Shown here in pieces: positions 19,260 through 26,814 of a stretch of 64,000 nt of DNA. The DNA is taken from NCBI GenBank assembly GCA_916613615.1, contig OU744732.1:49343227-49407226 (forward strand), in the 5' to 3' direction. How positions within the stretch are numbered: the first letter of the stretch is position 1; every line of letters starts with the position of its first letter. Origin of the DNA: Steromphala cineraria. Its lineage: Eukaryota; Mollusca; Gastropoda; Trochida; Trochidae. The position numbers and the translations under genes are program-made. The notes beneath the pieces are model-generated. The model did no database searches, was not told the origin of the DNA, and was given only the letters and a program-made list of their open reading frames with translations.

Positions 19260-19760
19260 ATGGAAGATATTTATTGTTTAAAATGTAAACAAAAAACTAA
19301 AACGAGAGATGTTGAAAAAGTTATTACTAAAAATAATAGAACAATGCTGAAAGGAATATGTTTATTATGTGGAAGTAGAAAAAATAAGTTTGTAAGTAAC
19401 TCTTATAAAGGTAAAGGTGCTTTTGCTAACAAAATAATTGATACAATGCCAGAAATGCATATGCCTGGTTATAATTTCCTCGGACCATTTACTAAGTTAA
19501 AAAATAGACTAGATAAAAATAACAAACCTTTACCTTCTTCTAAACCAGTAAATAAACTAGATGAAATAGCTATGAATCATGACATTTGTTATGGTAAACA
19601 CGAAAAGTTTAAAGATAAAAATAAAATATGTGATAAAGAAATGTTATCTGAGTTACGTATTTTAAAACCAAACACTATTGGTGAGTGGATTAGTAAAAAA
19701 ATATCTCAAGGGGCTATTGGTTTAAAACATTTATCAGGTTTAGGTGTAAATACCAAATGA
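19260..19760 (+). CDS. DUF5679 zinc ribbon fused to viral-type phospholipase A2
   Basis: The 166-aa product has a zinc ribbon at its N terminus (YCLKCK near residue 5, a KNNRTMLKGICLLCG block near 24-38) resembling DUF5679, then a parvovirus-like PLA2 module: GYNFLGPFTKL near 70, LDEIAMNHDICY with His107-Asp108, and a later DKEM. Viral PLA2 modules open endosomal membranes during entry in parvoviruses; the same here is inference. I chose the ATG at 19260, which has the element start motif, rather than an in-frame ATG 45 bp upstream inside the protease gene. It ends in AAA-TGA-CAA-TTA and the integrase frame continues directly. Confidence 0.85.
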   Translation: MEDIYCLKCKQKTKTRDVEKVITKNNRTMLKGICLLCGSRKNKFVSNSYKGKGAFANKIIDTMPEMHMPGYNFLGPFTKLKNRLDKNNKPLPSSKPVNKLDEIAMNHDICYGKHEKFKDKNKICDKEMLSELRILKPNTIGEWISKKISQGAIGLKHLSGLGVNTK

Positions 19761-19766
19761 CAATTA
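19758..19766 (+). promoter_or_regulatory. Candidate stop-codon readthrough signal TGA CAA TTA
   Basis: The stop of the PLA2 frame is followed by CAATTA, fitting the CARYYA consensus known to promote readthrough in tobamoviruses. The integrase continues in the same frame with no further stop for 268 codons. Confidence 0.6.
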
Positions 19767-20567
19767 ACATCAGATTTAGCTAATGAATTACATAAACCAG
19801 TAATAACTAAATTCCCCAAAAGAAAAGTTGTGGTTAAGGGGATTGATCAAATATGGGCTGCTGACCTTATAGATATGCAAAAATATAGTAAACAGAACAA
19901 ACATTATAAATATTTATTAACAGTAATCGATATTTTTTCGAAATTTGCTTGGGTTTATCTATTGAAAACTAAAACCGGGCTAGAAGTTAGTAATGCTTTT
20001 AAATCAATTTTTAAACTTGGGAGAAAACCTGATAAAATATGGACAGACGCCGGAACTGAGTTTATAAATAAAATTATGAAAGACTTATTAAAATCTGAAA
20101 ACATAGAAATATATATTTCTCAAAATGAAGAAAAATCCTGTGTAGTAGAACGATTTAATAGAACTCTGAAAGAAAAAATGTTTAAGTATTTCACTGCATA
20201 CAATACTAAAAAATATTATGACGTGTTAGATATTATGTTGAATGAATATAACCACTCATTTCATAATACAATCAAAATGACACCTATTGAAGGGAGTAAA
20301 CCAGAAAATCAAAAGGAAATTTACGAGAGAGTTTTTCAAGTGGATCCATGTGAAGAGGTTAGTAAATATAAAATTGGTGACAGAGTTCGTATTACTAAAT
20401 ATAAACATAAATTTAAGAAGGGATATGAGGAATCTTGGACAAGAGAAATATTTGTTATTGATAAAATAGTATATACAACTCCAATCACATACAAAATTAA
20501 AGATTTAAAAGGAGAAGAAATAGTGGGATCTTTTTATACTAATGAATTACAAAAAACAAACTTTTAA
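19761..20567 (+). CDS. int: Retroviral-type DDE integrase, no own ATG before the core
   Basis: Catalyses insertion and makes the 6-bp target duplication. The core is clear: first Asp in WAADLID (19863), second Asp in IWTDAG (20046), Glu in VVERFNR (20148), with 33 residues between the last two. A C-terminal SH3/chromo-like DNA-binding region follows (YKIGDRVRI to FYTNELQK). The sequence is of the F54H12.3-like type common in invertebrate elements. The first in-frame ATG is at 19875, beyond the first catalytic Asp, so an ATG-started product would be dead; a GTG at 19830 is not a credible eukaryotic start. Expression therefore seems to need readthrough of the TGA at 19758, unless that codon is a recent mutation or RNA processing intervenes. 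No N-terminal HHCC finger is present after the TGA. Confidence 0.93.
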   Translation, partial: QLTSDLANELHKPVITKFPKRKVVVKGIDQIWAADLIDMQKYSKQNKHYKYLLTVIDIFSKFAWVYLLKTKTGLEVSNAFKSIFKLGRKPDKIWTDAGTEFINKIMKDLLKSENIEIYISQNEEKSCVVERFNRTLKEKMFKYFTAYNTKKYYDVLDIMLNEYNHSFHNTIKMTPIEGSKPENQKEIYERVFQVDPCEEVSKYKIGDRVRITKYKHKFKKGYEESWTREIFVIDKIVYTTPITYKIKDLKGEEIVGSFYTNELQKTNF

Positions 20568-20582
20568 AATCAATCTACAAAA

Positions 20583-21140
20583 ATGGAAAACAAATTTCAT
20601 AACCTTCTTAATAATATTCTTAATGATTGTATACCAAGAAACAAAATAAAAACGTTTTATAATCTTATTAATGATTACGATTTAGATTCCTCTCTATTTA
20701 CCTACTATGTTGATAATACTTCCAACAATAATAATAAAAAAATTCCTATAGATGAATTGCGAGACAGATTATCTCGTAAAATAAAACAAGTAAATACACC
20801 CAATTTAGATATTAAAGATATAACTGATAAAGAGGAAGTAATAACTAAATGTGATGACATAGTTGATAAAATAATTTATGATCAAAAGAAAAACAAAACA
20901 TACTATTATTATCTCGGTAAATATTTAGATCTATTTAAATATCATTTTACTCTTAATGATACTATTGATAACTTTAATAAATTTATTGATAAGAGATATA
21001 ACATAAAATTATCCACATTACATAAATATATTAAGTTTAGTATAATATGTGAATTACATGATGAATTAATTTATTGTGATTTAACCTTTTCAGAAATTAT
21101 GAATAATATTCCAGAAATTAAATTAATTTTCTCTCATTAG
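20583..21140 (+). CDS. Unknown 185-aa Polinton protein, DUF3102-like C-terminal half
   Basis: Begins 15 bp after the integrase stop at CTACAAAAATGG. The N-terminal half is Asn/Lys-rich and probably disordered. The C-terminal half (about residues 105-180) is helical, with YLGKYLDLFK, a FIDKRYNIKLSTLHKYIKF segment and a final IPEIKLIF. This order resembles the protein at 25649-26506 (GNYLLKAK, WLKRTTGYSDQHCRK, IKLML), so the two may share a DUF3102-like DNA-binding or partition-type fold. That similarity is by eye and weak. The stop is 14 bp from the convergent end of the next gene. Confidence 0.65.
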   Translation: MENKFHNLLNNILNDCIPRNKIKTFYNLINDYDLDSSLFTYYVDNTSNNNNKKIPIDELRDRLSRKIKQVNTPNLDIKDITDKEEVITKCDDIVDKIIYDQKKNKTYYYYLGKYLDLFKYHFTLNDTIDNFNKFIDKRYNIKLSTLHKYIKFSIICELHDELIYCDLTFSEIMNNIPEIKLIFSH

Positions 21141-21156
21141 GGAGAAATGTTTTTAT

Positions 21157-21483
21157 CTATTGTTTCACATAATCTTGAATTGATATTGCCGAAGGTCTGT
21201 CTACAACAATATACTTAGACAAAATATTTTTAGATTTTTCGGATAGTTCTCCTTTCGGTGCTTCACGCAAGTGTGCTTTTGGTGGTGGAATAATTCTGTC
21301 AACTATTTTTTGTGCACCTCTATTTCCTATTTCTGTAATTGCTTTTTTGGTTACTTCTTTTGCTGCACTTGCTGCAATTTCTTTCGCTGCTTGGCTAGTC
21401 ACAGCTCCAATTATTGAATCAATTAACCCACCTCCACTTCTTTTAGAACTTCCATTTTTACTTTTCTTTTTATAATAATACAT
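21157..21483 (-). CDS. Small basic Ala-rich protein, candidate minor virion component (108 aa)
   Basis: The N terminus is basic (YYYKKKSKNGSSKR) then SGGGLIDSIIG, an Ala/Glu/Lys helix at about residues 30-60, and a Pro-containing tail. The Gly-Gly-Gly before Leu-Ile could be an adenain-type cleavage site, as in adenovirus core or cement proteins; this is inference. It is last in the minus-strand cassette 25302 to 21157, 26 bp after the preceding gene, and starts at ATTATAAAATG. No specific family recognised. Confidence 0.65.
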   Translation of the reverse strand: MYYYKKKSKNGSSKRSGGGLIDSIIGAVTSQAAKEIAASAAKEVTKKAITEIGNRGAQKIVDRIIPPPKAHLREAPKGELSEKSKNILSKYIVVDRPSAISIQDYVKQ

Positions 21484-21509
21484 TTTATAATTAAAAAAAT
21501 AAACAGTAA

Positions 21510-22397
21510 TTATTTTTCTTCTGCAGAAAAAATAAGACTTTTTAACATATTTTTATCAATAACTTTTTTCTTGTACAAACTTCTAATAATTGCTTTCAAT
21601 TCATCATTCACTCCAGTATTACCTGCTTTCTTACTTGCAAATAATAAATCCATTCTCTCCAATAATGCATTTGGATCACAAGGAAGAGTTATTGTTCTTA
21701 AACCTTCTCCACTCACAGGAGTTTTCTTCTTTCTTGTTTTTTCAAAATACATATGATCAATTAAAGGTCTTAAAATTTCCTTATATTTTTTACTCGTTGA
21801 CTTTTTTAGATGTCCCCTTTCATCTAAAATATTATTCGTTAACATCATTATATCCATATAATTAGAAATATCATCTTCATCAAAAAGATTTTTGTTGGGA
21901 TTAGTTTTTGTAATTAATTCGTATAAACCTCTTGTACCACGAAAACTCTCATTACCAATTTTAATATAGTCATTTTCAATATTTATATTTTTATCACCTA
22001 AAACAAATCCATTCTGACCTACTTTAATTCCATAAGTTGAATCATAGCCAGATTTGTTTATTCCACTCTGTAAATATTCTCCTGCTAATGGACTAGTTTT
22101 TAAATCTAAAATACTCTCACTTTGTTCTATTGCTGGCTGCTGTCCTTTTAACATTAATAATGTATTATTTAATGCCTTATTTTGTGCATCTTGTTGTATA
22201 GCTAATAATTTATTTTGTTCAGATTGTTTCTCAATCATATCAATTACGGGTTTACTTTGTTCTTTTATTTGTTCTTTTCTATAATCAGTATCAATACGTT
22301 CTGATATAAATCTATCTTTTAATTGATTTCTTACATTTAAATATTCTTTTACTAGTTCATTACGTCTATTAAAATCTTTTATTTTTTCAAAAGTCAT
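21510..22397 (-). CDS. Conserved Polinton-associated protein of unknown function (295 aa)
   Basis: The N-terminal 100 residues are a charged, Gln-rich coiled coil (EQIKEQSKP, QSEQNKLLAIQQDAQ). The middle has SGYDSTYGIKVGQNGF and GNESFRGTRGLYELIT, and the C terminus DPNALLERMDLLFASKKAG. I recognise this combination from invertebrate proteins that travel with PolB and capsid genes, but its role is not known. It could be a scaffold or internal virion protein. Gly-rich SGEGLR near residue 225 is a possible protease site. It starts at CTGATAAAATG, 33 bp after the previous gene, and ends 26 bp before the next. Confidence 0.75.
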   Translation of the reverse strand: MTFEKIKDFNRRNELVKEYLNVRNQLKDRFISERIDTDYRKEQIKEQSKPVIDMIEKQSEQNKLLAIQQDAQNKALNNTLLMLKGQQPAIEQSESILDLKTSPLAGEYLQSGINKSGYDSTYGIKVGQNGFVLGDKNINIENDYIKIGNESFRGTRGLYELITKTNPNKNLFDEDDISNYMDIMMLTNNILDERGHLKKSTSKKYKEILRPLIDHMYFEKTRKKKTPVSGEGLRTITLPCDPNALLERMDLLFASKKAGNTGVNDELKAIIRSLYKKKVIDKNMLKSLIFSAEEK

Positions 22398-22430
22398 TTT
22401 ATCAGATTTATTATCATTAACGATAATTAA

Positions 22431-23129
22431 TTATTTTACTTCAATCAATCTTTTTAATGTCTCCTTCATTTCATTCCTTCCTTTTTGTTTCAATTCATCT
22501 TCTGTGAAAAACTTTTTATTTTTTGCTGACCTAATATTTTCCTTTAACTGATTGAATTTTTTTTCCTCTTCTAAAATTAGATTGAACTCATCGTGAGAAA
22601 TATCATTGTTTTGTAAACTTTTTGATATCAGTGATTCAATTGAATTAATTTTGGTTTCAGCTAAATTATAAATATCTCTATGTTTATCTTGTTTATGTTT
22701 TATCTTTTTGTTAATTTTACTTATTGCAATACTTAATGTTCCACAGACGATAGAAACACCACCTAATATAAGTGAAGCTGGAATTAAAACAACTGTTGAT
22801 AATGTTGAAACACTACCAATTGCAGCTCCAGTGGAAACTAAGTTTAATCCATAATTTGTAAAATGTAATGAATTATATAATTTACTATATTTTTTACTTA
22901 ACTTTCGTCTTTGTTCACTATTTCTCTCTAGGTAATTTTTTATTTCTTGTATATATTGCAATCGATAATTATTACCATAAGATGGTAGTGGAATTTCAGT
23001 ACTTGCTTTTACATGAGTTAATCTAGGATATGGTGTTGGAATTCCACTACTATCAGTGTGAGGTGGTGCACTCGCTTTTATATTATCCAATCTTGGATAT
23101 ATATTCTCTTTATAATTATCCATATCCAT
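22431..23129 (-). CDS. Conserved Polinton-associated membrane protein (232 aa)
   Basis: The N-terminal 50 residues carry two similar Pro-rich motifs, YPRLDNIKASAPP and YPRLTHVKASTEIP. A charged helix follows, then a hydrophobic Gly-rich region at about residues 92-140 that would make a membrane hairpin of two segments (GLNLVSTGAAIGSVS, LIPASLILGGVSIVCG). A long charged coiled coil forms the C terminus. The organisation matches a family seen beside capsid-type genes in invertebrate elements. A membrane or penetration function is inferred from the hydrophobic hairpin. It starts at ACTATAAAAATGG in the minus-strand cassette. Confidence 0.75.
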   Translation of the reverse strand: MDMDNYKENIYPRLDNIKASAPPHTDSSGIPTPYPRLTHVKASTEIPLPSYGNNYRLQYIQEIKNYLERNSEQRRKLSKKYSKLYNSLHFTNYGLNLVSTGAAIGSVSTLSTVVLIPASLILGGVSIVCGTLSIAISKINKKIKHKQDKHRDIYNLAETKINSIESLISKSLQNNDISHDEFNLILEEEKKFNQLKENIRSAKNKKFFTEDELKQKGRNEMKETLKRLIEVK

Positions 23130-23154
23130 TTTTATAGTAAAAAAATCAAGAAGT

Positions 23155-23727
23155 TCAAAGTAATAAATTTAATATGGGGATATTTTTAGTCAATTCATGA
23201 ATAATACCAGAACCTTCATATAATTCACCATCTCTTTTTAAGTAAATCCCATTACCATATGTTTCTAATTCATTTGTTCGTTGTGGTTTAAGATAGATTC
23301 CATTTCCAAATTCCTTTACTTTAACAATGTGATCCCCTCGCTTCATGTACAATCCATTTCCCATAACCTTATTTACTAAATTACTTGCTACTCCAGAAAG
23401 TGCACCTACTCCGAGAGCTGGTAGTGCTTTTGAAAGTAATGGTAGAGCAAATCGAGATAAACCAGCTAGTAGTGCTCCAATAAAACCACCAGTTACATGT
23501 TCTTTATTATATTTTAGTTGTTGCTTACTTAATTTAATGTTAACTCCCTTATTTTGTTCAAAAGCCTTATTTATCTTATTAATTTGTGTTTCAGTAAGAG
23601 CTATTATGTCATCACCAATATTTTCTACTCTAATAGTAACTGCCTCATTGTTTTGCATAGCACGCTTTACCTTCTCCTTTTGATTTTCTGAAATGTCCAA
23701 TCTTTGTTCAATATAATTTGTCTTCAT
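23155..23727 (-). CDS. Hydrophobic-core protein with repeated GNG(L/I)Y(M/L)K motifs (190 aa)
   Basis: The N-terminal 75 residues are charged and contain two related halves, each built as Thr/Ser-x-x-Gln plus an alternating VTIRVE or VNIKLS strand. A Gly/Ala/Leu-rich amphipathic region follows (about 80-118, GGFIGALLAGLSRFALPLLS), then GNGLYMK, GNGIYLK and GNGIYLK at even spacing, and NIPILNLLL at the end. I recognise this layout from a family common in invertebrate PolB elements. The hydrophobic Gly-Gly-led segment recalls membrane-lytic minor capsid proteins such as adenovirus VI, a role I only infer. GG motifs could be protease sites. Confidence 0.75.
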   Translation of the reverse strand: MKTNYIEQRLDISENQKEKVKRAMQNNEAVTIRVENIGDDIIALTETQINKINKAFEQNKGVNIKLSKQQLKYNKEHVTGGFIGALLAGLSRFALPLLSKALPALGVGALSGVASNLVNKVMGNGLYMKRGDHIVKVKEFGNGIYLKPQRTNELETYGNGIYLKRDGELYEGSGIIHELTKNIPILNLLL

Positions 23728-23736
23728 TTTTAAGTA

Positions 23737-24519
23737 TTAAATTTGTCTAATGTGAAACCTGATCGTAATTTCCTCTCCTCTAAAATCTAAGGGAATGCCA
23801 TTTTGATCTGTTATTTTGACATGAAGATTTCGTATATTATTTAATATTACTGGTAAATAAATTGGATTAACTGGTTTTTCTACAATTTTATAACCTGGAC
23901 TTACCTTTGGGAAAAATGAATATATAACTGGTTCTTGTACACCATTTACTATAGAACCATTTATAATATTAATATGGATAAAAATCGAATTAACTGCTAA
24001 TATTGACACAATATTTTCTGAAATATGTGTTCCTGATCCATAATCATCTTTAGTAAAACCTAAAATATGTTTCATACTATTATCATAGTTAAAAGAAACC
24101 GCATATGGAGATTTTACTTCTAATATTGTTTTAAATGTATTTAAATTGGGAATTATTTTAAATGCATTTTTATCTCCATTCTTTATTAATTGTCTTTTTA
24201 TCTCTTTATTTAAACCATTAATTTCATAAGATCCAACTGGTATGACAATATTTTTTAATAACTTTCTCCCAGTTGGAGCTTTTATATATTTAATGACATT
24301 ATTTTCTGTTGTAATATTAGGAAAGGAGTAATACGTTTCTAAATCCACTAATGCAATCTCATATTTTTTATTTGTATCTAAAGTTATTGGTGGATTAAAT
24401 GTTGTATTGAAATCGGATTTATTTTCACTAACGATAAATTGTAAACTATTTTTTGGAGATGTATTTTTAGCTATCTCCTGGAGTGTTTCTAACATCTTTT
24501 TGGAAAGTTCATTGTCCAT
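23737..24519 (-). CDS. Probable minor capsid or penton-like protein (260 aa)
   Basis: Beta-rich protein with characteristic phrases of a widespread Polinton-associated family: KKYEIALVDLETYYSFPNI near residue 48, VIPVGSYEINGLN near 94, NLNTFKT and a HILGFTKDDYG region near 150, and the C-terminal DFRGEEITIRFHIRQI. It could be a single jelly-roll penton or minor capsid protein since the element needs one and this is the best conserved beta protein next to the packaging ATPase; that is inference. Its ATG follows the ATPase stop directly as TAAATG, so the genes are translationally or transcriptionally tight. Confidence 0.72.
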   Translation of the reverse strand: MDNELSKKMLETLQEIAKNTSPKNSLQFIVSENKSDFNTTFNPPITLDTNKKYEIALVDLETYYSFPNITTENNVIKYIKAPTGRKLLKNIVIPVGSYEINGLNKEIKRQLIKNGDKNAFKIIPNLNTFKTILEVKSPYAVSFNYDNSMKHILGFTKDDYGSGTHISENIVSILAVNSIFIHINIINGSIVNGVQEPVIYSFFPKVSPGYKIVEKPVNPIYLPVILNNIRNLHVKITDQNGIPLDFRGEEITIRFHIRQI

Positions 24520-25302
24520 TTAATTATGTAACTTTTTAGGAAAATAAAAGTCATCTAAATTATTTCTATATTTCCCATTTTCAATAGGTGAAGAATTATC
24601 TATAACTAAAAAATTATATGGTTTGGTCCAACAGATATTACATAAAGCTTTGAATTCATCATAGTCCATATCATGACTCACATGGTCTTGGAAAATATGA
24701 TAGATGTTTTTGTTGTCTTGTTTAAAAAGGCAAATGAAATTACTGTTTTCCCGAATTGTCTGTCTTGGTAAGCGGAAGTAATTTTGAGATAAATAGAAAC
24801 AATCAACATTTGAATGTCTTCCTCTTGTGTAATAATCATTACATTTATTTTGCTTTTCTAAAAGAACATCGTCAAAGATCATTAAGTTTTTATCAGTTGA
24901 ATTTAACTCTTTTGGGTCAATAATGTCATTACCATTTTCATAGAATTCACATTTTATTGGACTATTGTTTGTAATCGTACCACCAATTTCTTTTATTAAT
25001 TCATATGGTGAAATATCTTGTTTTATTATATTATCTCTATTGTTAAATAGTTTACAAATTGTTTCTTTGTCTAAATTATTATCGAAACCAGATTTCATTA
25101 TTTTATATTTTGGTTGAAAAAGACTTTTACCATAAACAAATAATTTATTATAATCTAAGAGAGTTGGTTCTAATAATAAATTTAATAGTAAGTTTGTTTT
25201 ACCACAACCCGATTTTCCAACAATTAATCCTCTGATTGATCTTGGTAAAATAGGTGAATTGTTTCTGTTTGATATGGTTTCCCAATCTAAATTGTTTTCC
25301 AT
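24520..25302 (-). CDS. A32/FtsK-type genome-packaging ATPase (260 aa)
   Basis: Predicted motor that pumps DNA into capsids. Walker A GKSGCGKT at residues 29-36 (Lys35), Walker B LMIFDD with Asp144-Asp145, then YYTRGRHSNVDCFYLSQNYF, the sensor-like segment typical of the A32 clade, and RQTIRENSNFICLFKQ. I place the start at 25302, where TATATAAAATGG matches the element motif, not at the in-frame ATG at 25353 that adds 17 unrelated residues. First gene of the six-gene minus-strand cassette running to 21157. Confidence 0.93.
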   Translation of the reverse strand: MENNLDWETISNRNNSPILPRSIRGLIVGKSGCGKTNLLLNLLLEPTLLDYNKLFVYGKSLFQPKYKIMKSGFDNNLDKETICKLFNNRDNIIKQDISPYELIKEIGGTITNNSPIKCEFYENGNDIIDPKELNSTDKNLMIFDDVLLEKQNKCNDYYTRGRHSNVDCFYLSQNYFRLPRQTIRENSNFICLFKQDNKNIYHIFQDHVSHDMDYDEFKALCNICWTKPYNFLVIDNSSPIENGKYRNNLDDFYFPKKLHN

Positions 25303-25513
25303 TTTATATAGAATAATTATGTGTGTGAGGGATAACATGTTTCGCTGTCTCACAGCTCATCAGCACAGCTTGGTTTCCAATTTATATTGGAAAACTGTGG
25401 ACATGTTTTTTTATTCTAAACAAACATGTCTTATAAACAACAAACACATTTAATCACAATAAATAGTTTAATTGTAATAATAACCTATTGGAAATCTAAC
25501 TAATCTTTTCCTC
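25303..25513. other. Non-coding region upstream of the packaging ATPase
   Basis: No ORF supported. Contains short inverted pieces such as TTTCCAATTTATATTGGAAA near 25371 and two ACATGT-containing T/A-rich runs. Likely promoter and terminal spacer. Confidence 0.45.
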
Positions 25514-25649
25514 AGTCCTACCGCTCATGCATGAGCGCTCCTTATATAGCTATACATTGCTTGAATAGGTTTCATGCTCGCGGGTGTGTTTCGGTCCTAC
25601 CGCTCATGCATGAGCGCTCCTTATATGGCTATGCCACGCCCACACACTT
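25514..25649. repeat. Subterminal block with two palindromes (right)
   Basis: CGCTCATGCATGAGCG occurs at 25522-25537 and 25601-25616, each preceded by TCCTAC and followed by CTCCTTATAT(A/G)GCTAT, a tandem duplication with an 79-bp period. The outer copy with its CCACGCCCACACACTT tail is the inverted counterpart of 10662-10711. Confidence 0.85.
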
Positions 25650-26506
25650 CACGGGGATTGGGGTAAATTGACATTTGTTGCAGGCCCGGTGTAAGGCTGC
25701 TTCCAAAGGTCGCGGTATTCTGGGTTCTGCAGCATTAGTTTTATGTCATGTTTCTTGCTGTAGATATAATTAAAACTAACGCCAATATAGAAGAATTGTG
25801 GAAATCCTCCCAGTATACTGGCCACCTCCCTTAGTTTCCGGCAGTGTTGGTCTGAGTAACCGGTTGTTCTTTTCAACCAGGTTGCCCAGTTTTCTGGGAT
25901 AGTTCCCTTTTCATATTGCTCTTTATACCATAACTTAGCCTTGAGCAAATAGTTTCCAAACTGTATGCTCACCACCAAAGTTTGAGCACGACACTTTTTC
26001 AGGTTACTAAAACCCCTTTTAAGTTTAGTAATGGCGTCCTGCTCTGAGAGAATTTCGCCTAGAAGCTCTTCATCAGTAAAGGCTTCAATAGCGATTTTTG
26101 TTCCTACTTTTGCCTCCTGGGACACAAGATAGTCATGTAGCTCCTTTGACGTAATTCCTACCTTTTGTTTTTTACACTTCAATAATGATTCCAGGTGTGC
26201 TCTGGGCTTTTTAGGCATTCTCGGTAGAGTATCTAAACTTTTTCCTGTCTTTTCAATGGAATCCAGAACTTTGAACATGTTCTCATGGTATTGTTTATGA
26301 ATATTTATAGTTTCTAACTGCTCACTGGTAAATGAAGATGATCCAGGGAGTGGGGTGGCCGCAGCTTCTTTTAAAGTAGGATCCATTTGTGATTTTCCGT
26401 CACTAGCTCTTTTCTCTTCAGGATAGCTATCAATATTGTCTATGTACTTCTGAGTGTCATCTAACCAGGCAGTAAAGTCCACGGTATCAACACTATCCTG
26501 AGACAT
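25649..26506 (-). CDS. DUF3102-like protein carried on an insertion in the right TIR (285 aa)
   Basis: N-terminal 120 residues are acidic, Pro/Ser-containing and probably disordered. Residues about 185-270 have the order FGNYLLKAKLWYKEQ, WLKRTTGYSDQHCRKLREV, and IYSKKHDIKLML, which resembles DUF3102-type helical proteins of phage and plasmid origin with an HTH-like core; the match is by eye. Base composition is much more balanced than in the other element genes. The start context AACTTATGTCTC lacks the AAAATG motif shared by them, and the TGA stop lies exactly at the junction with the interrupted TIR. It looks like a captured gene; source unknown. Confidence 0.75.
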   Translation of the reverse strand: MSQDSVDTVDFTAWLDDTQKYIDNIDSYPEEKRASDGKSQMDPTLKEAAATPLPGSSSFTSEQLETINIHKQYHENMFKVLDSIEKTGKSLDTLPRMPKKPRAHLESLLKCKKQKVGITSKELHDYLVSQEAKVGTKIAIEAFTDEELLGEILSEQDAITKLKRGFSNLKKCRAQTLVVSIQFGNYLLKAKLWYKEQYEKGTIPENWATWLKRTTGYSDQHCRKLREVASILGGFPQFFYIGVSFNYIYSKKHDIKLMLQNPEYRDLWKQPYTGPATNVNLPQSP

Positions 26507-26814
26507 AAGTTATATTTTCCTCAGTGAAATATACGTCTGCTCTCCTTTACAGTCTGAAGAGAAATGCGTTGTGTGATTGTGGTAACTAAGAAGATCATTT
26601 CTTGACATGTTTATTCCTGAAAAATAATTGTTTCTTAACCACTTCGCTGTCGGAAGGAACTCCAATGTTCCTTTATTAACTAATATCAACCATTTCTCTC
26701 AGTAAGGGGGTTAACTTACCCTGTTGTGGCTTGATAGTGACAGCAATTTAATTTGCTTTGAAAACTCAAGTTTATACAACATGTACAAGCAAGTATCACC
26801 CGCCTTATTGAAAT
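25650..26814. other. 1165-bp insertion interrupting the right TIR
   Basis: On the left, CATAGACTA is followed immediately by AGTGTGTGGG. On the right these two pieces (inverted) are separated by this segment, which holds the DUF3102-like gene and about 300 bp upstream of it. No target duplication or inverted repeat marks the ends. Confidence 0.8.
26507..26814. promoter_or_regulatory. Upstream region of the captured gene
   Basis: About 300 bp without ORF between the gene start and the right TIR, part of the same insertion. Presumably holds its promoter. No motif identified. Confidence 0.35.

Noticed and set aside
19830..20567. Integrase starting at the GTG at 19830
   Set aside because: GTG is not a credible start in an animal nuclear element, and the same frame stays open back to the TGA at 19758.
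25303..25353. Packaging ATPase starting at the ATG at 25353
   Set aside because: The extra 17 residues are not family-like, and the ATG at 25302 carries the element start motif.
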